Source: Blastocatellia bacterium
Lineage (GTDB): Bacteria; Acidobacteriota; Blastocatellia; Pyrinomonadales; Pyrinomonadaceae
DNA length: 64,000 nucleotides
Direction of reading: 5' to 3'
Assembly: GCA_016789265.1 (NCBI GenBank)
Contig: JAEUQK010000014.1
Span: 62,001-126,000, forward strand
This document shows, one piece after another, positions 44,801 to 53,688 of this stretch (position 1 is its first letter; each line of letters begins with the position of its first letter). The translations under genes and the position numbers were made by a program. Below the pieces are notes generated by a model, which saw nothing but the letters and a program-made list of their open reading frames with translations, was not told where the DNA came from and made no database searches.

Positions 44801-45877
44801 GTGATCATTTTGGGTATTGAGAGTTCTTGCGATGAGACTGCGGCGGCCGTCGTGCGTGACGGAAAGGAGATCATGTCTTCCGTTATCTCGTCGCAAATAG
44901 CAAAGCACCGGCCGTTTGGCGGCGTCGTGCCCGAGCTTGCATCAAGGGAACATCTCAGAAATATAGAACCGGTCGTCAGTCAGGCACTTGGTGATGCCGG
45001 CGTGAGGTTTGACCAGATCGATGGGGTCGCCGTGACAAAAGGTCCGGGCCTGATCGGATCGCTCCTTGTCGGAGTTTCCTACGCAAAAGCGCTCGCCTAT
45101 GGGGCCGGGAAACCGATCGTCGGCGTTAACCATATCGAAGGACACGTGTATTCGGTCGTATTCGAGAACCCAGAGATCATTTATCCCGCAATGGCACTGA
45201 TCGTCTCCGGCGGGCACACAAACCTGTTTTGGATCCCTCAAGAGGGAAGTTATCAGGTGATCTCGCGAACCCGGGACGATGCGGCCGGCGAGGCTTTTGA
45301 CAAGGTTTCGAAAATGCTGGGGCTCGGGTATCCGGGCGGTCCTGCTATCGAGAAGATCGCCCGATCCGGCGACCGAAATGCAATACGATTCACAAAGGCA
45401 AAGATCTCCGACGGAAGGCCAGACTTTAGTTTTAGCGGATTAAAGACCGCTGTTTCCAGACACATTAGGGAGCACCAGATAGAGCCCTTGGCTGATGGAA
45501 AGCTCCCGAGCCAGTCGATAAAAGATCTCGCGGCCAGCTTTCAGTCCGCGGTCGTCGATTCGCTCATCGGTACGATGGAGAAACAGGCGCTTGAACTAGG
45601 TCCGAAGACCCTGATCGTCGCGGGAGGTGTGGCGTGTAATCTCGAACTCCGCGAAGCAGCGACGAAGATGGCCGCAAGGATCGCCGTTCCGGTCTATTTC
45701 CCGTCAAAGCATCTTTCGACTGACAATGCAGCGATGATCGCAGGGGCGGGATATCGCAGGCTTAAGGCAGGAGAGTCCGATGACATGCATATGGCGGCGG
45801 ACATTACTATGCGATTGCAGAATCTCGAGAATATCGACGACGAATTACGAAAAAAGAAGGTCAGATACAAACTCTAA
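44801..45877 (+). CDS. tsaD: tRNA N6-adenosine threonylcarbamoyltransferase
   Basis: Transfers the threonylcarbamoyl group from TC-AMP to A37 of tRNAs. ASKHA-type motifs are GIESSCDETAAAVV at the start, GPGLIGSLLVGVSYAKAL, NHIEGHVYS with metal-binding His, and IVAGGVACN. Length 358 is typical. Start is GTG. tsaC is at 3.4 kb; tsaB and tsaE are not in the window. Confidence 0.97.
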   Translation: MIILGIESSCDETAAAVVRDGKEIMSSVISSQIAKHRPFGGVVPELASREHLRNIEPVVSQALGDAGVRFDQIDGVAVTKGPGLIGSLLVGVSYAKALAYGAGKPIVGVNHIEGHVYSVVFENPEIIYPAMALIVSGGHTNLFWIPQEGSYQVISRTRDDAAGEAFDKVSKMLGLGYPGGPAIEKIARSGDRNAIRFTKAKISDGRPDFSFSGLKTAVSRHIREHQIEPLADGKLPSQSIKDLAASFQSAVVDSLIGTMEKQALELGPKTLIVAGGVACNLELREAATKMAARIAVPVYFPSKHLSTDNAAMIAGAGYRRLKAGESDDMHMAADITMRLQNLENIDDELRKKKVRYKL

Positions 45878-46055
45878 TTTTGTTGCAATAGCCGGTACGG
45901 CAAATGTAGAATTAGATTGCCCCAAGCTAATTTGAAAACAGGTACTTATCTTTTCTAGTTGATCAAACAGAAAGTTTTCCGTCCACAGTCCGTCCCGATT
46001 CGTCAGAACATTTAGACTCGAAAAAGGTTCGACAGCTACTTCTGTTCTCTCCAAA

Positions 46056-48062
46056 ATGACAATGAAAAGTTTTATTACATTATTTTTTGTCGCGATCGCA
46101 GCCGTTTCATCCTTTTCTCAAGCACCATTCAGGCTTCAGACAGGTTTCATCACAGGGCTTAACTCGCCGGTATTTCTGACCAACGCCGGTGACGGTTCAC
46201 GACGCCTTTTCATTGTTCAGCAGCGCGGCATCATCAAGGTCGTGCAGCCTGGATCAACGGTTCCAACTGACTACCTCAATCTAACGGCGCTGGTAAGTGC
46301 ATCAGGAAACGAACGCGGCCTGCTCGGACTCGCGTTTCATCCCGACTTCGAAAACAACCGCCGTTTTTTTGTTTACTACACGAGAGCGACAGGTACTTCT
46401 TCGGACCCGATCGAGATCGCCGAATTCGAGCAGAACGCGGCAAATCCGAATATTGCGAATGCCGCTGCTGTTCGAACGATCATCTCGATACCGCATCCAG
46501 GCCAGACAAATCACAACGGCGGGACGATCGCATTCGGGCCCGACGGATATCTGTATGCGGGGACGGGCGATGGCGGTTCCGGAAACGATCCGCCAAATAA
46601 CGCACAAAATATCAATTCTCTGCTTGGTAAAATGTTGAGAATAGATATCAACACGCCAGTCGGGCAAGTGCCTGCGTATAACATCCCTCCATCCAATCCG
46701 TTTGCGGGAGCAACGCCCGGTGCAGATGAGATCTTTGCGTATGGACTGCGAAATCCATATAGGTTCTCATTTGATCGAGGCGGGAGCAATCAACTGTGGG
46801 TAGGCGACGTCGGCCAAAACTCGATCGAAGAGGTCGACATCGTTACGCTGGGCGGGAATTACGGTTGGCGAGTCTTTGAAGGCACGCAATGTACGAACAA
46901 CGATCCGTCATTGTGTTCGACCCTGACCTCGGTGCCTCCGGTCTTTCAATACAGCCGGATCGGGAATGGCCGATGTTCGATAACAGGCGGCAATATCTAT
47001 CGCGGGCTGCAGCGGGCGCTCGTTACCGGATCATATATTTTCGGTGACTACTGTACTGGCGAGATCATTCGCTGGGACGGCGTTCAACAAACGGTCCTGC
47101 AAGATACGACGAACAACAGTCTGGTCGCGTTCGGTGAAGACGAGGACGGCGAGCTCTATGTGGTTCGTCAACATGACGGCAATTTTACGGCAAATACAGG
47201 TTCGATCGAACGTATCGTCGGAACACGCACCAACGCCGATTTTGACGGCGACGGCGGGAGCGAATATTCAGTATTTAGGCCATCGAACGGGACGTGGTAT
47301 TCGGCTAACCCCATTAACAATTCGGTTCAGATCCTTCAGTTCGGATCACCGAACGATCTACCGGCGGCCGAGGATTTCGACGGCGACGGGCGTACCGACA
47401 TTGCAGTTTTCAGACCTGTGGACGGGATCTGGTATTACATTCGAAGCTCGAATGGAACCGCCGGGATATTTCAGTGGGGATCGTTGGGCGACATTCCGGT
47501 TCCGGGAGACTTTGACGGGGACCGGCGTGCCGACCTTACGGTATATCGACCTTCGACGGGAGTTTGGTATTCGGTTCTTTCTTCGAACGGATCGGCTTCG
47601 ATAACCCAGTTCGGCATCGCCGAGGATGTACCGGTAAACGCGGATTACGATGGCGACGGACGAGATGACATTGCGATCTGGCGGCCGTCCACCGGTGACT
47701 GGTGGCGTTTGAATAGCGGTAGTTTGACACTGTCTGTCCGTCAGATGGGTTCGCAAAATGACGCTCCGGCGATCGGTGACTTCGATGGTGATGGCAAAAC
47801 TGACGAGGCCGTGTTCCGTTCGGTAACAGGCGTCTGGTACATCAGGAGGAGTTCAGACGATCAATTAACTATTTTGCAGTGGGGAATCGATGGCGATGTC
47901 CCTGTTGTTGGAGATTATGATCGCGACCGCCGCGACGACATTGCAGTATTCAGGCCATCGAACGGAACGTGGTGGGTGCTTAGAAGTTCCAACGGTAATT
48001 ATCAGGCTGTCGGATTCGGGCTTCAGGGTGACATTCCGGCCCAAAACGCCGACCGCCCCTGA
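46056..48062 (+). CDS. secreted PQQ-dependent sugar dehydrogenase (GSDH type) with six FG-GAP-like repeats
   Basis: A signal peptide (FITLFFVAIAAVSSFSQ) is followed by a six-bladed soluble aldose dehydrogenase domain: SPVFLTNAGDGSRRLFIVQQ, RGLLGLAFHPDFENN, GQTNHNGGTIAFGPDGYLY. This domain oxidises sugars with PQQ. The C-terminal 280 residues hold six repeats of about 48 residues, each opening with a DFDGDG-like calcium motif followed by IAVFRPSNGTWY. Such repeats form a propeller and may bind carbohydrate or a surface. PQQ binding is inferred from family, not seen directly. Confidence 0.88.
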   Translation: MTMKSFITLFFVAIAAVSSFSQAPFRLQTGFITGLNSPVFLTNAGDGSRRLFIVQQRGIIKVVQPGSTVPTDYLNLTALVSASGNERGLLGLAFHPDFENNRRFFVYYTRATGTSSDPIEIAEFEQNAANPNIANAAAVRTIISIPHPGQTNHNGGTIAFGPDGYLYAGTGDGGSGNDPPNNAQNINSLLGKMLRIDINTPVGQVPAYNIPPSNPFAGATPGADEIFAYGLRNPYRFSFDRGGSNQLWVGDVGQNSIEEVDIVTLGGNYGWRVFEGTQCTNNDPSLCSTLTSVPPVFQYSRIGNGRCSITGGNIYRGLQRALVTGSYIFGDYCTGEIIRWDGVQQTVLQDTTNNSLVAFGEDEDGELYVVRQHDGNFTANTGSIERIVGTRTNADFDGDGGSEYSVFRPSNGTWYSANPINNSVQILQFGSPNDLPAAEDFDGDGRTDIAVFRPVDGIWYYIRSSNGTAGIFQWGSLGDIPVPGDFDGDRRADLTVYRPSTGVWYSVLSSNGSASITQFGIAEDVPVNADYDGDGRDDIAIWRPSTGDWWRLNSGSLTLSVRQMGSQNDAPAIGDFDGDGKTDEAVFRSVTGVWYIRRSSDDQLTILQWGIDGDVPVVGDYDRDRRDDIAVFRPSNGTWWVLRSSNGNYQAVGFGLQGDIPAQNADRP

Positions 48063-48797
48063 TCAGTGACGACCTTCAACGGCGCGTGCCAGCGTGAGGA
48101 CACTCACACTGGTCGCACCGTGTTTCTTTAGAATGTTCGCACATGACGAGACCGTGGCGCCGGACGTGAAAATGTCGTCGACGAGAATTATCGACTTGCC
48201 TTCGATAAATTTTGGACGTTTTACCTCGAATGCGTTCTTGACGGTACTCTCTCTTGCTTTTCTGTCCATCGCGGTTCGATGCATGGGTGTGTGGGCCTTT
48301 CTGACGAGACTAAATGCGTCCAGATGGTTTCCGGATAACCTGGCAACTGATCGGGCGAGGATCTCGGCCTGATTAAAACCGCGCTCGACCCTTCGCTTGG
48401 CTGAAAGCGGCACCGGGACTATCAGGGTGTTGGCAGAGATCTCCAGCATTTCCACGGTCGGCCGAACTAGCCGGTTCAATCTATCGGGTACATTGGGAGT
48501 CTTTTTAAGCTCAAGCAGGACAGCAGCTAAGGCGAGCTCATATACTCCGGCCGCGACTGCGCGATCGTAGTGTTGTTCAGTGCAGCGGTGACATGACGCG
48601 CTGTGGCGATTCGCGAGTTCGTCTAACGGATGGCTGCACTTTACGCAAAGGGCAGAATCTGCAGAGAAGTGTCGAGTCCGTGACCAGCACGAGTCGCAGG
48701 CAACCCCGTTCTCAAGAGATTCGACCGAGGTGCCGCAGATATGACAATTTTGGGGAAAGGCGATCGATGCGAGTGAGTTGATGATCGCCTTGACCAT
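48063..48797 (-). CDS. ComF-family phosphoribosyltransferase-like protein
   Basis: An N-terminal zinc ribbon (CHICG, CDSC, CVKC, CHRC) is followed by a type I PRTase fold with IILVDDIFTSGATVSSCA, the PRPP-binding motif. ComF is needed for DNA uptake in naturally competent bacteria; in others its role is unclear. Length 244 is normal. It is the last gene of the obgE-to-comF minus-strand run, 27 bases past the DksA-type gene. Confidence 0.9.
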   Translation of the reverse strand: MVKAIINSLASIAFPQNCHICGTSVESLENGVACDSCWSRTRHFSADSALCVKCSHPLDELANRHSASCHRCTEQHYDRAVAAGVYELALAAVLLELKKTPNVPDRLNRLVRPTVEMLEISANTLIVPVPLSAKRRVERGFNQAEILARSVARLSGNHLDAFSLVRKAHTPMHRTAMDRKARESTVKNAFEVKRPKFIEGKSIILVDDIFTSGATVSSCANILKKHGATSVSVLTLARAVEGRH

Positions 48798-48824
48798 GGC
48801 CTAAGGATCGGGCCGTATGACCGG

Positions 48825-49178
48825 TTATTCTTCGTCGAGCAATCCCTGCTCGACCAATTCTTGACAGTCCAGGCAGTATCGTGCCCAAGGTATGGCGGCA
48901 AGCCGTTTGGGGTTGATCGGCTTTTCACAATTCTGACAATTTCCGTATTCGTCGTCCTCAAGACGAAGAAGAGCCTCATCGACTTCCGTTAGCTGGCGGC
49001 TCTCGTTCTCGGAAACGGCAAGCATCACATTCTTCGAATAATTTCGAACCGCAAGATCAACTGGGTCGGGCGTTTCGGAATCGTCGATCGAAAGATCATT
49101 CCCCTTAAGTTTTTCAATCAGCAACGTCCGCTCTGATTCCAGACGTTTCTTCAGGTCCTTCAAATTCAATTTGCTCAT
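48825..49178 (-). CDS. DksA/TraR-family zinc-finger protein
   Basis: The 117-residue protein has a helical N terminus (LKDLKKRLESERTLLIEKL) and a C-terminal Cys4 zinc finger (CQNC, then CLDC 20 residues later). DksA-type proteins enter the RNA polymerase secondary channel and adjust transcription with ppGpp; the acidic tip (DDSETPDPVDLA) is in keeping. Its ATG overlaps the rlmH stop by four bases. Confidence 0.9.
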   Translation of the reverse strand: MSKLNLKDLKKRLESERTLLIEKLKGNDLSIDDSETPDPVDLAVRNYSKNVMLAVSENESRQLTEVDEALLRLEDDEYGNCQNCEKPINPKRLAAIPWARYCLDCQELVEQGLLDEE

Positions 49179-49627
49179 TTCTGGTAAGGAAACCCTTTAA
49201 TTATCGAATATCCCCGGTATAGTTGCTCCAACAAAACTACACGAGCCATCTCGTGGGTAAATGTTAGAAACGATAAGGATAGCAAATAATCGGCCTTTCC
49301 CCTAATCTCCTCGCTTACACCATTGGCCCCGCCAATGATGAATGTGATCTCTTTCACTCCTCGATCCTGCCAATTTGAGATCAGATCAGAAAGGCCGTGC
49401 GACGAGATAGCCTTTCCCTTGACATCAAGCAGGACCGCAAAGGTCTTTGGATTCAATATTTCCAGGATTCGTTTGCTTTCGATCTCTTTACTTTCATTTC
49501 CGGTCGAGTCCTTCAATTCGGTTATCTCGCACTTAACAAAATGAGAAAGACGCTGCATGTATTCGTCTTGCAGCGCCTTCCAATTAGGATCTTTTGTTTT
49601 GCCTATCCAGACAAATTTGAATTTCAT
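49175..49627 (-). CDS. rlmH: 23S rRNA (pseudouridine1915-N3)-methyltransferase RlmH
   Basis: SPOUT methyltransferase that modifies helix 69 of the 50S subunit. ALLDVKGKAISSHGLSDLI-like residues (AVLLDVKGK), FIIGGANGVSEEIRGKAD and FTHEMARVVLLEQLYRGYSI with the C-terminal PYQK are diagnostic. I chose ATG 49627 rather than the TTG one codon upstream. It starts three bases after the rsfS stop. Confidence 0.96.
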   Translation of the reverse strand: MKFKFVWIGKTKDPNWKALQDEYMQRLSHFVKCEITELKDSTGNESKEIESKRILEILNPKTFAVLLDVKGKAISSHGLSDLISNWQDRGVKEITFIIGGANGVSEEIRGKADYLLSLSFLTFTHEMARVVLLEQLYRGYSIIKGFPYQK

Positions 49628-49630
49628 CAA

Positions 49631-50059
49631 CTAGATACCATCCGGAAGTTCTACCCTCGTTGCGTCGCGCCACAACCGTTCAAGGTCGTAAAATTCACGG
49701 GCGTCCTTATCGAATACGTGAAAAATAAAGTCTCCGTAGTCAAGCAAGACCCATTCGGCGGCAGAATAGCCCTCGATCCGCACCGGGCTCCTTTTAAGCT
49801 GTTTCTTCAACTGTTCCGAGATCTCATCCGCTATCGCCTGGACTTGTCTTTGATTGGAGCCGGAGGCTATTACGAAAAACTCCGTAAAACTCGCGATCTG
49901 CCGAAGGTCCAATGCGACCATTTTTTCAGCCTTTTTGTCGCCGGCGCATCGGATAGCAAGCTGCAGTTCGGGATCGAGATCTTCGAATTTTGTTCGCTCT
50001 TTTGGTATTTCGATCGTCACCGATTCGCGGTGCATCGATTTTTCCTGTAGTTCTTCCAT
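49631..50059 (-). CDS. rsfS: ribosomal silencing factor RsfS
   Basis: RsfS binds uL14 on the 50S subunit and prevents subunit joining in starvation. The family core is visible in IRCAGDKKAEKMVALDLRQ, FVIASGSNQRQVQAIADEI and AAEWVLLDYGDFIFHVFD. An N-terminal extension of about 30 charged residues precedes it. ATG 50059 shares its A with the TGA of nadD; a GTG one codon earlier would give a four-base overlap. Either way translation is coupled. Confidence 0.95.
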   Translation of the reverse strand: MEELQEKSMHRESVTIEIPKERTKFEDLDPELQLAIRCAGDKKAEKMVALDLRQIASFTEFFVIASGSNQRQVQAIADEISEQLKKQLKRSPVRIEGYSAAEWVLLDYGDFIFHVFDKDAREFYDLERLWRDATRVELPDGI

Positions 50060-50748
50060 CACTTATAAAGTTTGTACTTTTCTATGTATTTTGCAACTTC
50101 GACGGGCACATCATCGGTCCGGTCAAGAACCGCGTCGTCTTGAATATCCTCGCGTATCAAGGTCGCGGAAACATCACGCTCGACAATGTCGGTAATAAAG
50201 ATATGATGGCCGCCGCTCGCCTCGATCAGATTCGCTATCCGGTCAGAGTTCATTCCTCGAATGTCCACGATCCGCTCGCGAACCGACGGCGTCACGTGCT
50301 CAAAACCGATCTGGTAACCGGGCCTCGATACGATTATATGGTTGGTCAGCATCAGTACTCTTTCCCATTCATGCCACGTCGTGATGTCCTGCCACGAATC
50401 TGCTCCCATCACGAAGTAGATGGTGTTTTCGGGATCTTCGGTCTTTAGCTGTGTCAGAGTATCGAGACTAAAGCGTTTTTCACCCGATTCTATTTCCAAT
50501 AGTGAGACGCGTATTTTCTCTTCGTTCTCCGTTGCCAGGCAGAGCATCGCATAGCGATGGTAGGCGCTCGTTGGCCTAGAGTCCGGTTTGTGTGGTGCGT
50601 GAAATGCCGGAATGAACACGAAATCATCAAGGCCGAACAGATCGACCAATTTTTTTGCGATATTGAGATGCCCGCAATGGAGCGGGTCAAAAGTGCCGCC
50701 GTAGTATGCGATCCGTTTTCCTTCAGAATGTGAGTTCAGATCATTCAC
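50059..50748 (-). CDS. nadD: nicotinate-nucleotide adenylyltransferase
   Basis: Makes deamido-NAD from nicotinate mononucleotide and ATP. The nucleotidyltransferase motif is [17 protein letters not shown] (HxGH) with [18 protein letters not shown] and the late ISATLIRE-type segment ([10 protein letters not shown]). GTG start overlaps the obgE stop by four bases (GTGA). The order obgE-nadD-rsfS-rlmH is widely conserved and ties cofactor and ribosome assembly genes. Confidence 0.96.
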   Translation of the reverse strand: MNDLNSHSEGKRIAYYGGTFDPLHCGHLNIAKKLVDLFGLDDFVFIPAFHAPHKPDSRPTSAYHRYAMLCLATENEEKIRVSLLEIESGEKRFSLDTLTQLKTEDPENTIYFVMGADSWQDITTWHEWERVLMLTNHIIVSRPGYQIGFEHVTPSVRERIVDIRGMNSDRIANLIEASGGHHIFITDIVERDVSATLIREDIQDDAVLDRTDDVPVEVAKYIEKYKLYK

Positions 50749-51770
50749 GCGGCTGCGTTCACAGGTTTTTCAGTCAACACGTCCAGATGCTTTACAACTT
50801 CGAACAAGAGTTGGTCCACGCCCTCTCGCGTTGCGGATGAGATCGCGAGAAAAGGTTTCCCGTCGTTTACCGCCCGCTTCCGCAGATCTTCCAGTCTTTC
50901 CGGATCGTCGATCGCGTCGATCTTCGTAGCTACGACAATTTGCGGACGGGCCGCCAGATCAACATTATAGGCTGCAAGTTCTCGGTTTATGATCTCGTAA
51001 TCACTCACCGGATCACGGCCCGAGAACGATGATACATCGACAAGATGCAGCATCAGCTTTGTTCGTTCTACGTGTCTGAGGAACCGGTCACCCAGACCGG
51101 CACCCTCTGATGCCCCTTCGATAAGTCCCGGTATATCTGCCACCACAAACGTCTTGTAGTCGCCCATATCGACAACACCCAGATTGGGTTCCAGCGTAGT
51201 GAACGGGTAATCCGCGATCTTTGGCCTTGCCGCCGAGATCACGCTGATCAACGTCGATTTTCCTGCGTTCGGGAAGCCTACGAGGCCGACATCGGCGATC
51301 AATTTCAATTCCAGCTGTAATTCTTTTTCCTGGCCAGGCCTTCCTTGGTAATGAAACTTGGGGGCTCGCCGTGTCGGAGTCGCGAAATGTGCGTTACCCC
51401 AGCCCCCTTTGCCGCCTTTTGCCGCAAGGAATCGCTGCCTGGGTTCGGTGAAATCAAAAAGAAGATCATTAGACTCGGCGTCGAAGACCTGTGTCCCAAC
51501 GGGCACCTTAATTACTGCGTCTTCTCCATGTTTGCCAAATCGGTTTGAACCTTCACCATGTCGGCCGCGCTCGGCTTTGTGTTCAGGATTGAATCTAAGA
51601 TGTAGCAGGGTATTAATGCCTTCGTCAGATTCAAGCCAAACGTCACCTCCATTGCCGCCGTCGCCGCCCGAAGGGCCGCCGCGGGGGACGAATTTTTCAC
51701 GTCGGAACGCGGTAACGCCATTGCCGCCGTCGCCTGCCTTGATCTTGATCTTTACTCTGTCTATGAACAC
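50745..51770 (-). CDS. obgE: Obg family GTPase
   Basis: GTPase for late 50S assembly. The Gly-rich Obg fold fills the first 155 residues ([23 protein letters not shown]). The G domain follows with [37 protein letters not shown] and a TKID motif. Length 341 is standard. Start is GTG without a clear ribosome site. It begins the coupled minus-strand operon that continues to the dksA-type gene; a structured RNA gene ends 100 bases upstream on the same strand. Confidence 0.97.
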   Translation of the reverse strand: MFIDRVKIKIKAGDGGNGVTAFRREKFVPRGGPSGGDGGNGGDVWLESDEGINTLLHLRFNPEHKAERGRHGEGSNRFGKHGEDAVIKVPVGTQVFDAESNDLLFDFTEPRQRFLAAKGGKGGWGNAHFATPTRRAPKFHYQGRPGQEKELQLELKLIADVGLVGFPNAGKSTLISVISAARPKIADYPFTTLEPNLGVVDMGDYKTFVVADIPGLIEGASEGAGLGDRFLRHVERTKLMLHLVDVSSFSGRDPVSDYEIINRELAAYNVDLAARPQIVVATKIDAIDDPERLEDLRKRAVNDGKPFLAISSATREGVDQLLFEVVKHLDVLTEKPVNAAA

Positions 51771-51865
51771 GTTGTTTAGGAGAGTTTAGGGTTTCAACCA
51801 GGCATTTACAAACCTGGAAGAGTCTTGCAGTGAAGTGAGGGTTTCGAATTGGCTTAGGCAAAAAC

Positions 51866-52362
51866 TCAAAAGCGTCGCTTCGATTGCTCGGAGCGACGCT
51901 CTTGATTCCTGTTGAACGCCGAAGCGTTCTAAAGGGTTTGGCAGTTCTCGCATGTACACGTTCGAACCGCCGATTTGTATCCCGAAGAATCTCTGCGGGG
52001 AGCCTTCTCCGGTCAGCACCCTTCCTGTTTACACATTCCGTTCGCACTCAAAGTGCGTGGTGCCGTTAGGTTTTTGTTTTGGTGGCTTTTCCTCCACCGC
52101 CGGTTACGTTCCCGGCAACGAGGCTCGGCATCTTTCGACGCGAGCGGCGTAGCACCCATTCGGCTGATCACTTCCAAAGGGCGTTACTCGTTTTTATCCG
52201 AGCAACTCAGTTCGCATTGCTGCAAACCTAGCAAGCCTTTCGGCTTCGACTCTGGGCGTCCAGGACAGCGGCTTTCCGCTCCTTCTGTCCGCGAACGGTG
52301 TGTCACCACCTCCGTTCCACCTCCCGGTGTCGGTCAAGTTACCCGTAAGTAATCTCGACTGT
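51866..52362 (-). ncRNA. structured RNA gene of about 0.5 kb, family not recognised
   Basis: Ends are inferred: a promoter at 52369-52396 (minus) and an intrinsic terminator at 51871-51900 frame the region, giving about 495 bases. Within it I see many short, tight hairpins, read on the minus strand. They include GAACGC-TTCG-GCGTTC (51914-51929), CGCAC/GTGCG (52043-52057), GGTGG/CCACC (52081-52098), an eight-pair stem GTTGCTCG / CGAGTAAC with one mismatch (52183-52206), and AGCGG/CCGCT inside GGAC/GTCC (52263-52290). No frame on either strand looks coding. It lacks the tRNA-like ends of tmRNA and the conserved blocks I know for RNase P RNA, SRP RNA and 6S RNA. A diverged RNase P RNA is the main alternative. 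Confidence 0.55.
51871..51900 (-). terminator. intrinsic terminator of the 0.5 kb RNA
   Basis: Nine-pair stem AGCGTCGCT / AGCGACGCT with a twelve-base loop; on the minus strand it is followed by TTTGAG and TTTTTG. Confidence 0.75.
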
Positions 52363-52368
52363 GAAGCT

Positions 52369-52396
52369 ATCTTACACCCGTTAAATTCTAAGTCAA
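52369..52396 (-). promoter_or_regulatory. promoter of the 0.5 kb RNA
   Basis: On the minus strand TTGACT (52396-52391) and TAAGAT (52374-52369) are 16 bases apart, placing transcription start near 52362. No reading frame follows, in keeping with an RNA gene. Confidence 0.6.
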
Positions 52397-52448
52397 GTAG
52401 AAAGTACTTTAACTATTCCCCTTATTTCATGCGGTCTTCACGATACGG

Positions 52449-52578
52449 AGTGGAAATCTTTGTGGAAAAGTTTGTGGAAATGTTGTGGACGTTTTGTGGA
52501 AAGTTGATAAGGTGCAGCAGATACCGCATGATCGGTCCTAAAGAGGCCTGACGTCCGAATTCAGGTAACTGTGGAAAT
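52449..52578 (+). other. cluster of DnaA-box-like repeats, candidate replication origin
   Basis: TGTGG-A-type nonamers on one strand begin at 52461 (TGTGGAAAA), 52473 (TGTGGAAAT), 52484 (TGTGGACGT), 52495 (TGTGGAAAG) and 52570 (TGTGGAAAT); a weaker AGTGGAAAT lies at 52449. The first four are 11-12 bases apart, about one helical turn. Against the DnaA consensus TGTGGATAA the best has eight of nine matches. An A/T-rich stretch follows. Genes on the left run leftwards and those on the right run rightwards for a short distance. dnaA and dnaN are not in the window. Confidence 0.5.
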
Positions 52579-52729
52579 CAATTTCGAAGCCACGAAAAAA
52601 AAATCTCTAATAGTCTGAATTTCATGAGAACAGCAGCCAATTTGGGTGTTATATTTCAACCTGATCTCATTTATTTTAGACCTTTTCGCTCTTAATGATG
52701 TCTAATTACGAATAATGGAGGCGATCTAA
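52579..52729 (+). other. A/T-rich intergenic spacer
   Basis: Holds a run of nine A near 52594, several TAAT and TTATTT clusters and a 5' leader for the next gene, with GGAGGC before its ATG. It could be the unwinding region of an origin. No reading frame, tRNA or terminator seen. Confidence 0.4.
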
Positions 52730-53581
52730 ATGCAGGCTCGAGGTTTGATCTCAACTCTTCTACTTTTGGTTTTGACTTTGGGCGGCGTTCTTTTAGACCT
52801 TAGGGCTGAGTCCGCAAGCGGTAGCTACCTTTTGGCTCCGGACCCTACGCCGAGCCCGGTACGCAAAAAGCAACCTGCGGCTCCATCGAAGAGTCCCGCT
52901 CGGAGTGAAACAACTGGCTCGACCCAGTCAGAGACGGTCGGTCAAGCGAGATCGTTCAGTCTTCCGGAAAAGGACGATGAAGTGCTGATAAAGAAGCCTT
53001 CGGGCAGTTCTGGTAGATCGGCAAGGACTCGGCGCGGCCGTACCGAAACCGTGGACAACAATGAGTCGATAACAATAAACGGCGCGAAGAGTTTGTCGAA
53101 ACCGGCACTGAAAACGAGAGTTAAACGCACTGGAGGTCAAGACATTGAAGTTGAAAACGACGAGACTCATGCAACCGGTGCCACTCGTCAATTAAAGAGT
53201 CCAGCGTCCGCGGGGCAGTTGCCGAATGCTCCCGTTGATCAACAGCGGGAGACGGCCGAGGGGTTTACCTCTGCCGAAGGGCGTAGTATGAGTTTCGAAC
53301 TTAAAACTCAAAAACCCAGTGATCGCGTTTCAGGTGACAGATCAGGCCAAACGGCCCCGAAGATCGACGTGACCGAAAAGCGGAAGGTCGGGTATATTGG
53401 CGAAACGGAAAGGAATTTGAATTCGGCTCAGGAATCAGATCAGATAACGCCGCCTACTCCCAGGAAATCCAAAACGGGAGAGGTCGCCATAGAAGAACTT
53501 CATGTAAAAAAGACGGTCTCGAACTCTGATCCAGAGCAAAAACGACGAACATCAAAAGCAAGGAGATCCAGGCGTCCTTGA
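52730..53581 (+). CDS. secreted low-complexity protein with basic C-terminal tail (first of pair)
   Basis: ATG follows TGGAGGCG. A signal peptide (LISTLLLLVLTLGGVLLDLRA) is followed by 255 residues rich in Ser, Lys, Arg, Thr and Glu without hydrophobic core, so the mature protein is probably disordered. It has a PTPSPVRKK start and ends in RRTSKARRSRRP. No domain recognised. The next gene encodes a shorter secreted protein with a similar Arg-rich end, so they may act together. Both lie beside the candidate origin and RNA gene. Confidence 0.65.
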   Translation: MQARGLISTLLLLVLTLGGVLLDLRAESASGSYLLAPDPTPSPVRKKQPAAPSKSPARSETTGSTQSETVGQARSFSLPEKDDEVLIKKPSGSSGRSARTRRGRTETVDNNESITINGAKSLSKPALKTRVKRTGGQDIEVENDETHATGATRQLKSPASAGQLPNAPVDQQRETAEGFTSAEGRSMSFELKTQKPSDRVSGDRSGQTAPKIDVTEKRKVGYIGETERNLNSAQESDQITPPTPRKSKTGEVAIEELHVKKTVSNSDPEQKRRTSKARRSRRP

Positions 53582-53688
53582 TCGGGATCGCGAGCGAAAC
53601 GATCTAAGTAGGAGAATTTTTAGACGGTACGCAAGGAAAGGAGCCGCAACGATGGCCTTTTTGGCTTTATTATAGAAACGGAGGAAAA

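Noticed and set aside
45878..46055. 178-base gap between tsaD and the sugar dehydrogenase
   Set aside because: No reading frame, promoter pair or hairpin stood out.
51975..52352. A 125-codon open frame on the plus strand across the RNA region, and a 116-codon frame on the minus strand
   Set aside because: Composition is biased to Arg, Ser, Cys and Pro with no domain or ribosome site, and the frame follows hairpin arms; typical of chance frames over structured RNA.
51866..52362. Assignment as RNase P RNA or tmRNA
   Set aside because: No GAGGAAAGUCC or downstream ACAGAA block in the right order, and no tRNA-like acceptor or tag frame. A GGAGGAAAAGCC segment is only a partial likeness. Left open as alternative.
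53652..53675. Seven-codon frame with a good ribosome site before the second Arg-tail protein
   Set aside because: Too short to tell from chance; noted with the neighbouring gene only.
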